A stretch of DNA of 37,269 bases from Thermomicrobiales bacterium (GTDB lineage Bacteria; Chloroflexota; Chloroflexia; Thermomicrobiales; UBA6265), in the NCBI GenBank assembly GCA_020432165.1, contig JAGQGU010000045.1, forward strand, positions 1 through 37,269. Reading direction: 5' to 3'. The position numbers and the translations under genes were made by a program. Every line of letters begins with the position of its first letter. The first letter of the stretch is position 1. The notes beneath the pieces are model-generated. The model had not been told where the DNA came from. It ran no database searches and saw only the letters and a program-made list of their open reading frames with translations. This document shows, piece by piece, positions 24,169 to 32,270 of the stretch.

Positions 24169-25725
24169 CTAATACCGCGCGATTCTGGTGTGATACATCA
24201 GCGTCATCGCAGCCGTGAACCAGAGATAAACCCAAACCCAGGTCGGTGTCGCCTTCACGCTCCACTCGCGATTGCCGCGGAACTCCCACGCGATCACCTG
24301 AGCGACCGCAGGCACAGGCCATACCCAATACCATGGATGGCTGTTCACTGGCAGGAAGCTGATCACGAGCAGAATACCCATCCATGCATAGAGCAGATGA
24401 CCACTCCACCAGGGAATACCCTCCGGCAGAAGATCGTCTTCAGCGGGATCGGCGGAAATATGCTGGTCGTTCCATATCTTCCAACCAAGCCAGACTACAA
24501 TCCCGACAAACATCGCGGAGCTGGCAAACTGCAGCACATCGCGACTGAATTCGCTCCAACGCCAGCTGACATGACTCCCGAAAACAGCCCGGACAATACC
24601 GTTGATGCTTCGCCAGAGAGGATGGGTATAGAGTCGACTTGGTTCACGAACCATCTCGTCGAGCGTGTGGGTGCCATCCCAGTACGGCAGAAAGCTGACG
24701 ATGATGACACACAAGATGGCGATACCATCAAGCACCCATCTGCCAAAGATATTCACCAACCAGTTTGGTTTCTTGCGATCGACGAGACGGAGAATGCCCA
24801 ACACACCGAAGAGCGGCAGTGTGACGAACTTCACCATGACGCTAAATGCCACCAGGATCAGACCGGCCCGAAGAGCGGCAAGTCCGCCCCAGATAACCAA
24901 CATTAACCCCAATGTCGCTACCAGGACCGTGTGCGGATCGTTATGCACCTGACCGGTGCTCTCGATGATCATGTTCGGTTGCCAGGCCACCAATACCGCG
25001 CAAGCGACTGCCAGCTTTGCGTTACCGCCCGAGATTCGCCTCGTGAAAAGATAGATGGCAGCCACCAGCGCCAACACGAAGATACCGGCAAATGCCTTCT
25101 GCCAGAGCGTCGCTATGACTGGATCGGTCCCCGAAACGCTCATCAGGAGCGCGTTGTAGTTTACCCATTGCGGTCCGTAAACCGTACCGATATCGACCCA
25201 GAAAATGAAAGGATAGATCGGGCTGTTCGGCAGGTCGCTCATGAAGTGGACGTACGGGTTCAGACCCTTGGTTACAAAGTCACCCACGCCTTCATAGAAG
25301 AAGACATCCGAGTTACTGGGAATCATGAGGAAAAACTGCAGAATGTGAGCAGCGACTGGAGCCAACAGCCATAGCCAGAGTTTTGGCTGCGGAGACTTCA
25401 TAATCGCGACAAAAGCACCTATCTGGGTGATAAAGGCCACCAACATACCTGCCCGGAATCCCCAGACGATCACGCCCAAAGGCAGTTCGTAATGCGGAAT
25501 CACCGGTGAGAGCCAAGCCTGCCATAAGGCAACACGCTCGATGGCACCCCAATTCTCGACGATATTCATCGTGCCGTGGATGGTATCGGTAGGCATACCG
25601 AGTAACGCCAGACACATGACCAGGTGGCTGAGCAACATCAGAACCGTTAGCGGCCAGAACCCAATCCGACCACATGCCTCAGCGAGACTATCGAACCAGC
25701 GTCCCCACCTTCCTTTGCTGGTCAT
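24169..25725 (-). CDS. Polytopic GT-C-like glycosyltransferase (GT87/mannosyltransferase type)
   Basis: Membrane protein of 518 residues with roughly ten or more transmembrane helices. After the third or fourth helix a short outward loop carries SNSDVFFYEGVGDFVTKGLNPY (D140, Y144, NPY 156-158), similar to the first-loop acidic motif and NPY of polyprenol-phosphate-sugar-dependent GT-C enzymes such as GT87 mannosyltransferases. A C-terminal VNSHPWYWVWP stretch also fits this class. Donor and acceptor are unknown; a lipid-linked sugar is transferred on the outer face in the family. The start overlaps the mutS stop by 4 bp (ATGA), an odd partnership that probably reflects gene packing. Confidence 0.8.
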   Translation of the reverse strand: MTSKGRWGRWFDSLAEACGRIGFWPLTVLMLLSHLVMCLALLGMPTDTIHGTMNIVENWGAIERVALWQAWLSPVIPHYELPLGVIVWGFRAGMLVAFITQIGAFVAIMKSPQPKLWLWLLAPVAAHILQFFLMIPSNSDVFFYEGVGDFVTKGLNPYVHFMSDLPNSPIYPFIFWVDIGTVYGPQWVNYNALLMSVSGTDPVIATLWQKAFAGIFVLALVAAIYLFTRRISGGNAKLAVACAVLVAWQPNMIIESTGQVHNDPHTVLVATLGLMLVIWGGLAALRAGLILVAFSVMVKFVTLPLFGVLGILRLVDRKKPNWLVNIFGRWVLDGIAILCVIIVSFLPYWDGTHTLDEMVREPSRLYTHPLWRSINGIVRAVFGSHVSWRWSEFSRDVLQFASSAMFVGIVVWLGWKIWNDQHISADPAEDDLLPEGIPWWSGHLLYAWMGILLVISFLPVNSHPWYWVWPVPAVAQVIAWEFRGNREWSVKATPTWVWVYLWFTAAMTLMYHTRIARY

Positions 25726-28391
25726 ACGTCCTTCGCCTTCTGTCGCAACTCAAAGAGCACCCGAATCGCGTCCAGAGGCGTCATTGATTCCACATCGAGA
25801 GCCCTGATCTCCTCCAATACGGGATCCGGAGCATCGAAAAAGGTGAGTTGCATCTGCGGTGCTGGAATGGGTGTTTGCATGGCATGCTTGCGGATATCTG
25901 CTGAGGGAGCATGCTGCTCCAGATCCGCCAGAATCTCCTCCGCCCGGCGGGTCACTCCCTTCGGCAACCCAGCCAGACGGGCAACATGAATGCCATAGCT
26001 CTTGTCAGCATTCCCGGGGACAACCTTGCGCAGGAAGACAACGCGTTCACCATCCTCCAGCACATCCATCCGGCTGCAGGTGACACGCGGCAGCAGATCC
26101 GCCAAGGCTGTGAGCTCGTGATAGTGCGTGGCGAAGAGCGTCTTGCACCCAAGCCCGGGAGCGTTGTGAATGTACTCCACAATCGAGCGGGCAATGGCGA
26201 GTCCATCGTATGTGCTCGTGCCACGACCGATCTCGTCCAGCACTACCAGACTACGTTTGCTGGCGTGGTTGAGTATATTCGCGGTCTCCTTCATCTCCAC
26301 CATGAAGGTGCTATCGCCACTGGTGATGTCGTCCTGGGCACCGATGCGCGTGAAGATACGATCGACGATGCCAATCTCCGCCTGCGCCGCCGGCACAAAG
26401 CTTCCGATCTGCGCCATGAGCGTAATCAGCGCGACCTGCCGCAGCCAACTACTCTTACCAGCCATATTGGGACCGGTCAGAATCAGGATCTGCTTGTTAT
26501 CCGTATCGAGGGTGGCATCGTTGGCGATGTATTCGCCCCGTGGCAGTGTGCTCTCCAGTACCGGGTGACGACCATCAACGATGTGCAAGTGTTCATCGTC
26601 GGAAACGACTGGCCGAGTGTAGTTGCGCGCAACAGCATTGTCCGCAAGGGCGGAAACCACATCGATATAGGCGATCGTCTCGGCGGCGGCCATCAACCTG
26701 GTGCTCTGACCCGCCAGAATCGTGAGGAGTTTGTGATACTCCTGCGCCTCGAGATCATTGAGTGTATCTTCCGCAGTGAGCACAAGCGTTTCGTACTCTT
26801 TGAGCTGCGGGGTGAAGTAGCGGGTGGCATTAGCGAGTGTCTGCTTGGGGATGTATTCCTCGGGCAGGGCCGAACCCGCAACTCCCTGCTGGGCACGATC
26901 CTTCTCGGCATTCGCCAGTGCGGCGGCGGTGATCTCCAGATAGTAGCCAAAGACCTTGTTGTAGCCGACTTTCAGCGTCTTCAGCCCCGTCTTGTCCCGC
27001 TCTGTCCTCTCCAGATTCGCGATCCACTCACGAGCTTCCTTCGCCCGGGCACGATGCGCATCAAGCTCGCTGGCATATCCCGATGCGAAGATCTGGCCCT
27101 TGCCCAGTACCGCAGGGGGCTCATCGACCAGAGCCTGTTGGAGCAATGCCGCCATCTGGCTCAGATCGGGCAATGGTTTCACTCCGGGCACATCCGCCAG
27201 AAATGGACCAAGGCCGGGCAACTCCTGCAAGGTTGTCCGCAACTGCACAAGTTCACGCGGACTGATATTGCGCATGATCACGCGATTGGTGAGACGGGTG
27301 ATATCACCAATGCGCCTGAGCACCTCTCGGAGTCCAGTCCGATCGGCAGTGCGATCGGCGTACCATTGCACGGCATCAAGGCGACTGTTGATCGCGTTCA
27401 CGTCGAGCAGTGGTCGCGTGATCCAGTCACGTAACAGGCGGCCGCCCATGGGTGTTTTCGTGGCGTCCAGCACCGCGATCAGGCCAAGACGTTTGTCACC
27501 CCGTCCACTCGCCTCCAGCTCGAGATTGCGAATGGTCTGGGCATCAAGCTGCATGAACTCGGTAGTTGAGTAGGTACTCAGTGTGGTGATCTGCTGCAAG
27601 CCGGAGAGTTGCGTCTCCTCCAAGTATTGCAGAAGTCCACCGGCGGCACGCGTGGCAAACGGCTTGCCCGCGAGACCGAAGCCATCCAACGACTCGGCCT
27701 CGAAATGCCGCAGGAGAGCACGGGCTGCCCGATCTTCCTGCCAGCGCCAGGTATCGGTTGAGCTCAGGCTGACGTTGCCCGGAAGCCAGCTTTGCTGCGG
27801 CAATGCGAGATCGTCGGCGAATCCAGCCGCCACGACGATCTCGGCAGCACTAAGACGCAGGAGTTCTCGTCCGAGCGCCAACAGAGTCTCTTCCTGCGAA
27901 CCTTCGGATAACTCGGTGGTGCGGAACTCACCAGTAGTGATATCGGCGTGGGCAATACCGGCCCGTTTGCCATCGACCACGATCGCGGTAATGTAGTTGT
28001 TGGCGCGCGCATCGAGCATGGCTGGATCGGTTACCGTGCCAGGCGTAACTACGCGGGTAACATCGCGCTCGACCAGTCCCCTACCCTTGGTCGGTTCGCC
28101 GATTTGCTCGCAGATGGCAACCTTATACCCTGCCTGTACGAGCTTGGCGATGTAGCTATCGGCGGAATGGTACGGAATGCCGGCAAGGGGGACGCGATTG
28201 CCTTTGCCCATATCGCGCGCGGTCAGCACGATATCCAGTACCTCAGCGGCGATAACCGCATCGGTATCGAAGGTCTCGTAAAAATCACCCAACCGAAAAA
28301 GCAGGATATGCTCGCTGTAGCGCGCCTTAATCTGATCGTATTGCTTCCGCAGCGGCACGACTTCTTTGGTTGTGGTGGTATCCGTGGGCAT
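25722..28391 (-). CDS. mutS: DNA mismatch repair protein MutS
   Basis: MutS of 889 residues. The mismatch-reading Phe-x-Glu is in GDFYE (35-39). Connector, lever and clamp regions follow. The ATPase has Walker A GPNMAGKS (640-647), Walker B LVVLDEIGRGTST (about 718) and FATHYHEL. I chose the ATG at 28391 (MPTDTTTTKE) because it leads into the conserved start; an in-frame ATG at 28478 would add 29 residues and one at 28421 would add ten. mutL is not in the window. The glycosyltransferase gene follows with a 4-bp overlap; upstream it diverges from the LLM-FAD fusion gene. Confidence 0.96.
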   Translation of the reverse strand: MPTDTTTTKEVVPLRKQYDQIKARYSEHILLFRLGDFYETFDTDAVIAAEVLDIVLTARDMGKGNRVPLAGIPYHSADSYIAKLVQAGYKVAICEQIGEPTKGRGLVERDVTRVVTPGTVTDPAMLDARANNYITAIVVDGKRAGIAHADITTGEFRTTELSEGSQEETLLALGRELLRLSAAEIVVAAGFADDLALPQQSWLPGNVSLSSTDTWRWQEDRAARALLRHFEAESLDGFGLAGKPFATRAAGGLLQYLEETQLSGLQQITTLSTYSTTEFMQLDAQTIRNLELEASGRGDKRLGLIAVLDATKTPMGGRLLRDWITRPLLDVNAINSRLDAVQWYADRTADRTGLREVLRRIGDITRLTNRVIMRNISPRELVQLRTTLQELPGLGPFLADVPGVKPLPDLSQMAALLQQALVDEPPAVLGKGQIFASGYASELDAHRARAKEAREWIANLERTERDKTGLKTLKVGYNKVFGYYLEITAAALANAEKDRAQQGVAGSALPEEYIPKQTLANATRYFTPQLKEYETLVLTAEDTLNDLEAQEYHKLLTILAGQSTRLMAAAETIAYIDVVSALADNAVARNYTRPVVSDDEHLHIVDGRHPVLESTLPRGEYIANDATLDTDNKQILILTGPNMAGKSSWLRQVALITLMAQIGSFVPAAQAEIGIVDRIFTRIGAQDDITSGDSTFMVEMKETANILNHASKRSLVVLDEIGRGTSTYDGLAIARSIVEYIHNAPGLGCKTLFATHYHELTALADLLPRVTCSRMDVLEDGERVVFLRKVVPGNADKSYGIHVARLAGLPKGVTRRAEEILADLEQHAPSADIRKHAMQTPIPAPQMQLTFFDAPDPVLEEIRALDVESMTPLDAIRVLFELRQKAKDV

Positions 28392-28706
28392 GCGTGTTCC
28401 GGCACAATCGGGCGAATCCATCTGCTGAAGGATACCGCGCTCACCGGTTTTGCGGAGGAGGAGGACTGCTATGCACAATAGGGTCGCTGAGCCGACGCCA
28501 TCGGGAGCATTCCCAAGCGCGATCGACAGAAGTCATAGCATCAATCTATGACATCATGATACTGCTGGTGGATATTGAATTCACCGAAGTGTTTACCGAA
28601 GTGTTGCGTCACTGCACCATCAATTCTCCCTGCCATTCATGGTATTCTTACCAATCGTAAGTCCCTCGAGGGCGTAATTGTTCATCTATTCAGGAGTTCC
28701 CGACCA
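28392..28706. other. Divergent intergenic region, mutS / LLM-FAD fusion
   Basis: This 315-bp gap holds no gene I can support. It contains a 7-bp inverted repeat GTCATAG/CTATGAC (28532-28538 and 28546-28552, 7-nt loop), a direct repeat of ACCGAAGTGTT at 28583-28593 and 28595-28605 (12-bp period), and a 10-bp palindrome CCCTCGAGGG (28673-28682). These could be operator sites. No convincing -35/-10 pair was found in either direction. AGGAG (28692-28696) is the ribosome binding site for the fusion gene. Confidence 0.4.
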
Positions 28707-30989
28707 ATGCCAGATTACGGTCACGATATTCGCTTCGGTCTCTTCCTCACACCGGCGGCCCAACAGGCAGAGAATGTGGTCGCCCTCTCGCGATTGGCGG
28801 ACCAGGCAGGTCTGGACTATGTCACTTTTCAGGATCATCCGTATAATCCTGCCTTTATCGATGCCTTCACACTCATGACCTGGGTGGCGGCACAAACGGA
28901 ATCGATCAAGGTTTTCGGCAACGTGCTTAACCTGCCGCTGCGACCACCGGCGATGCTGGCGCGATCCTCGGCAGCCCTCGATATCCTCAGCAACGGTCGC
29001 TATGAGCTGGGCATCGGTAGTGGCGCGTTCTGGGATCCGATCGTTGCGATGGGCAGTCCACGCAGATCTCCCGGTGAGGCAGTACGAGCGTTGGAGGAAG
29101 CGATCGATCTCATCCGCGATATCTGGAATACCCAACGACCAGGCGATGTTCGCTTTCAGGGTGAGTTCTATCAGGTAAACGGCATGAATCGGGGACCGCA
29201 GACACCAACGCGCATCCCGATTCTGCTGGGTGCCTATAAGCCGAAGATGCTGGCTTTGCTAGGGCAAAAGGGCGATGGCTGGCTGCCAACGCTCGGCTAT
29301 ATGGGGCCTGAAGGTTTCGCTGAGGGGAATGCGCGCATTGATGACGCTGCAGTAGAGGCAGGTCGCTCTCCGCAAGATATCCGCCGCATGTACAACATCA
29401 TGGGCAGTTTCCTCCGGTCGGATCGTAGCTGGCTCAAGGGCACGCCAGCGACATGGGCCGAACAACTGGCCGAACTCTCCTTACGTGACGGCGTGAGCAC
29501 CTATCTCCTCGCCGCAAACGATCCGGCCACTATCGAGACATGGGCAGAAGAGGTGGCACCCGCTGTGCGAGAGATCGTCGCCAAGGCGCGCGGCGAGGAG
29601 ATTCCCGAACGAGCATCCCGCCCGTCGCTCGGTACCATCTTCAATGAATCGGGAGCGACGCGCAGCGACAAGATCGATTACGAGGCGATCCCAGCTTCGC
29701 TGAAAGCATCTTCGGTGACGCCTGATGATCCAGGATACGATCGCGTCCGCTCAACCTACATGCAATCCGGCACTCCCGGCCTGGTGCTGATGGCAGCCAG
29801 TGCAGAACAGGTTTCCGAGGGCATTCTCTATGCGGGAAAGCAGGATGTGCCTTTCAGCGTGCGCTCCGGAAGTCACGGCACGCTTAGTACCAACTCTGGT
29901 GGCATCATCCTCGATATCAGCCGCATCAACGACATCACCGTGCTGGACGAGGCCACACGACGTGTGCGCATCGGTGCCGGTGCTACCTGGGGTATGGTCG
30001 CGGAAGCATTGGCGCCCTACGGCCTTGCCATGACGAGCGGCGATTTTCCGGATGTTGGCGTGGGTGGACTCATCACCGCCGGTGGGATCGGACTGCTCGC
30101 ACGCAAATATGGCCTGGCCATCGACAATGTGACAGCGGCCGATATCATCACCGCGGATGGAACCCTCCACTCTGTCAATGCGGAGCAGAATCCGGAACTC
30201 TTCTGGGGTATTCGCGGAGCCGGAGCCAACCTTGGTGTGGTTACCCATATCGAGGTGAAGGCACTACCGGTCAACAATGTCATCGTTGCCCAAATCACAT
30301 TCGATGCCAGCAATCTGGTCGATTTCCTGGTGAACTGGGGCGGCTATATGGAGAATGCTCCGCGTGAACTCGAGAGCTTCCTCTATTACACACCGAGTCA
30401 ACGCGGTGCCCGCTCTGGTGCGACCGCGCAGGCGTTGATGGTGTGGGCGGATGACGATGTGGACGCAGCGGTGGCAGCACTGAATCCGGTACTGGAGGTT
30501 GCGCCCGTGTTGCAACAGGGCGCGACGATGCTTCCGTACGCGACGATCATGCAGCCAGTTGATCAGGCACATAGCGGTCAGCAAACGCTCAAGGTTCGCT
30601 CTGGCCTTATCAACGATCTTCATCGCGAAACTGCCGAAGCTATCGCCGAGCTCGTGGAAGTCGGTCGACTCCCGTGGATGAATTTCCGTCATCTGGGTGG
30701 CGCGGTGAACGATGTCTCGCCCGATGCAACCGCCTGGGCACATCGGAGCCAGCTGCTCTGCCTCAGCGCATACGATCTCTATCCGGATCGACGCAATCTC
30801 GATCCAGCCTGGCAACGATTCCAACCATTCGTATATGGCTGCTATCAAAATCTGGATTCGGACTATAGCGAACGCACGACGCGAGAGGTCTTCCCATCGC
30901 CGACCTACGAACGCATTCAGCGCCTGAAGACGCAGTACGATCCCACCAATCTCTTCCGGCGAAACCACAATATTCCGCCAGTGAAGTGA
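28707..30989 (+). CDS. Luciferase-like monooxygenase fused to berberine-bridge-type FAD oxidase
   Basis: Protein of 760 residues with two flavoprotein modules. Residues 1-295 are an LLM-class domain (FMN or F420-dependent TIM barrel: IRFGLFLTPAAQQ, ELGIGSGAFWDP, PILLGAYKPKMLALLGQKGDGWLP). After a linker, residues 350-520 are a PCMH-type FAD-binding domain: PFSVRSGSHG (H390 is the likely 8-alpha-histidyl FAD site), VGVGGLITAGGIGLLARKYGLAIDNV, and GAGANLGVVT. The C terminus ends in the BBE motif YDPTNLFRRNHNIPP. The cysteine used for bicovalent FAD in plant BBE is not evident. I start at 28707 (MPDYGHDIRF), ten bases after AGGAG; 44 residues of unrelated sequence lie upstream in frame. The substrate is unknown; oxidation of a sugar, alcohol or terpenoid is possible. 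Domain assignment is firm, function open. Confidence 0.9.
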   Translation: MPDYGHDIRFGLFLTPAAQQAENVVALSRLADQAGLDYVTFQDHPYNPAFIDAFTLMTWVAAQTESIKVFGNVLNLPLRPPAMLARSSAALDILSNGRYELGIGSGAFWDPIVAMGSPRRSPGEAVRALEEAIDLIRDIWNTQRPGDVRFQGEFYQVNGMNRGPQTPTRIPILLGAYKPKMLALLGQKGDGWLPTLGYMGPEGFAEGNARIDDAAVEAGRSPQDIRRMYNIMGSFLRSDRSWLKGTPATWAEQLAELSLRDGVSTYLLAANDPATIETWAEEVAPAVREIVAKARGEEIPERASRPSLGTIFNESGATRSDKIDYEAIPASLKASSVTPDDPGYDRVRSTYMQSGTPGLVLMAASAEQVSEGILYAGKQDVPFSVRSGSHGTLSTNSGGIILDISRINDITVLDEATRRVRIGAGATWGMVAEALAPYGLAMTSGDFPDVGVGGLITAGGIGLLARKYGLAIDNVTAADIITADGTLHSVNAEQNPELFWGIRGAGANLGVVTHIEVKALPVNNVIVAQITFDASNLVDFLVNWGGYMENAPRELESFLYYTPSQRGARSGATAQALMVWADDDVDAAVAALNPVLEVAPVLQQGATMLPYATIMQPVDQAHSGQQTLKVRSGLINDLHRETAEAIAELVEVGRLPWMNFRHLGGAVNDVSPDATAWAHRSQLLCLSAYDLYPDRRNLDPAWQRFQPFVYGCYQNLDSDYSERTTREVFPSPTYERIQRLKTQYDPTNLFRRNHNIPPVK

Positions 30990-32144
30990 TCAGGATGCAA
31001 CCGCCACTCGCCCCGGTTCGGTAGTGGCGGCGCAAATGACAACGCCAACGGCTGCGATAAGCATGGATAGTGGCGGATGCGCAAAGGCTCCTAGCAGAAC
31101 TACACCAACGCCAGCAAAGTAGATGGTCTGCAAATTCCGAGTACACGATTTCCGTAACGCCAGCACCCAGACTCCGAGCAGAAATGCCGCGACCGGGAGG
31201 GAGAGCGTGAGCGCTGCGAACCGGTGCGCTTCGGATTCGTACAGGATCGAATCGACAGCCACCTCGATGCCTGCCGAAAATGCACCTGCCGCCGCGAATA
31301 TGACGTAGTGGAAATATCCGAAGGTGAAGGCACCTCGCATATCCTCAATGAGATCGTGCTGACCGCGGCTGAAGTAGATCCACCACATGCCGGCTGCGAT
31401 AACGAGTCCACTCCCTGCCACCATCAACAGAGCAGGCACATGCTCATTGAGATCCAGCGCCTCGTTAACGGAGTTGGCGGACGCCAAAATCGATTCACCC
31501 AACAAGATGATCGTGAAGAGGCTATAGCGTTCAGCCAGGTGGTGTCGATGCCATGGTGTCTGACCCGCAGATTCGGCCCAGACAGGAATCAACATCTCCG
31601 CGACAACCAGGATCAGGAACGAGGCCAGTCCGAGGGACTCGGGCAAGAGCAATCGCAGCAACCAGAACACCTGCACGATGAAAATACCGCTGGCGTATCT
31701 CAGCGCAGTTGATTTGGCGTTGGCATCGCTGCTCGCGACGCGTAGCCACTGACCAATCATCGCCAGACGCATAATCACATAGCCAAAGGTCACTATCTTG
31801 AAATCGCTATGCTCCATGGCATCGGAGACACCAGCGGCCAGAACGAGCACACCCGCCATCTGCAGAATGGTCATAGCACGGTAGAGCCAGTCATCTACAT
31901 CAAACGAACTGGCGAACCATGTGAAGTTCACCCACGCCCACCAGATGGCGAAGAAGATCATCAGGTAAGACCCGATTGCGGTGGTGAGATGCCCCTCTGA
32001 TTCGATGTGATGCAGCTGTGAGGACGAAAACGAAACCGCCACCACAAACACCAGATCAAAGAAGAGTTCAAGTGGACTAGCCACACGATGATGCTCTTGA
32101 GGATCGCGCGCGATCATCCGTCGTAGTCCAAATCGGTTGGGCAT
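30990..32144 (-). CDS. ltrA: Low temperature requirement protein A (LtrA) family membrane protein
   Basis: Polytopic protein of 384 residues with many transmembrane helices and the LtrA signature near the N terminus: VASPLELFFDLVFVVAVSF. HRHHLAERYSLFTIILLGESI is also typical, with a His-rich loop and an ERY/GES pair. The family was named from a Listeria cold-growth mutant; its biochemical role is not established. It converges on the LLM-FAD gene with abutting stops (TGATCA, 30987-30992), so there is no spacer for a terminator. Start at 32144 (MPNRFGL); an internal ATG (MIARDPQ) would remove nine residues. Confidence 0.9.
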   Translation of the reverse strand: MPNRFGLRRMIARDPQEHHRVASPLELFFDLVFVVAVSFSSSQLHHIESEGHLTTAIGSYLMIFFAIWWAWVNFTWFASSFDVDDWLYRAMTILQMAGVLVLAAGVSDAMEHSDFKIVTFGYVIMRLAMIGQWLRVASSDANAKSTALRYASGIFIVQVFWLLRLLLPESLGLASFLILVVAEMLIPVWAESAGQTPWHRHHLAERYSLFTIILLGESILASANSVNEALDLNEHVPALLMVAGSGLVIAAGMWWIYFSRGQHDLIEDMRGAFTFGYFHYVIFAAAGAFSAGIEVAVDSILYESEAHRFAALTLSLPVAAFLLGVWVLALRKSCTRNLQTIYFAGVGVVLLGAFAHPPLSMLIAAVGVVICAATTEPGRVAVAS

Positions 32145-32270
32145 GCTCTCATTACCTCTATCAAATCGATATCAAGATAGTCGGATGGTACCAAACGTTG
32201 CAGAGTCAGCAATCCTCTGCGAATCTCTGCATGGAAATCCCGACAGCCAGGTGCGGCTGCGCGCGGTAGG

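Noticed and set aside
28575-28706. N-terminal extension of the LLM-FAD fusion protein from 28575
   Set aside because: The extra 44 residues are Cys/Pro-rich and unlike LLM proteins; AGGAG at 28692 supports the ATG at 28707.
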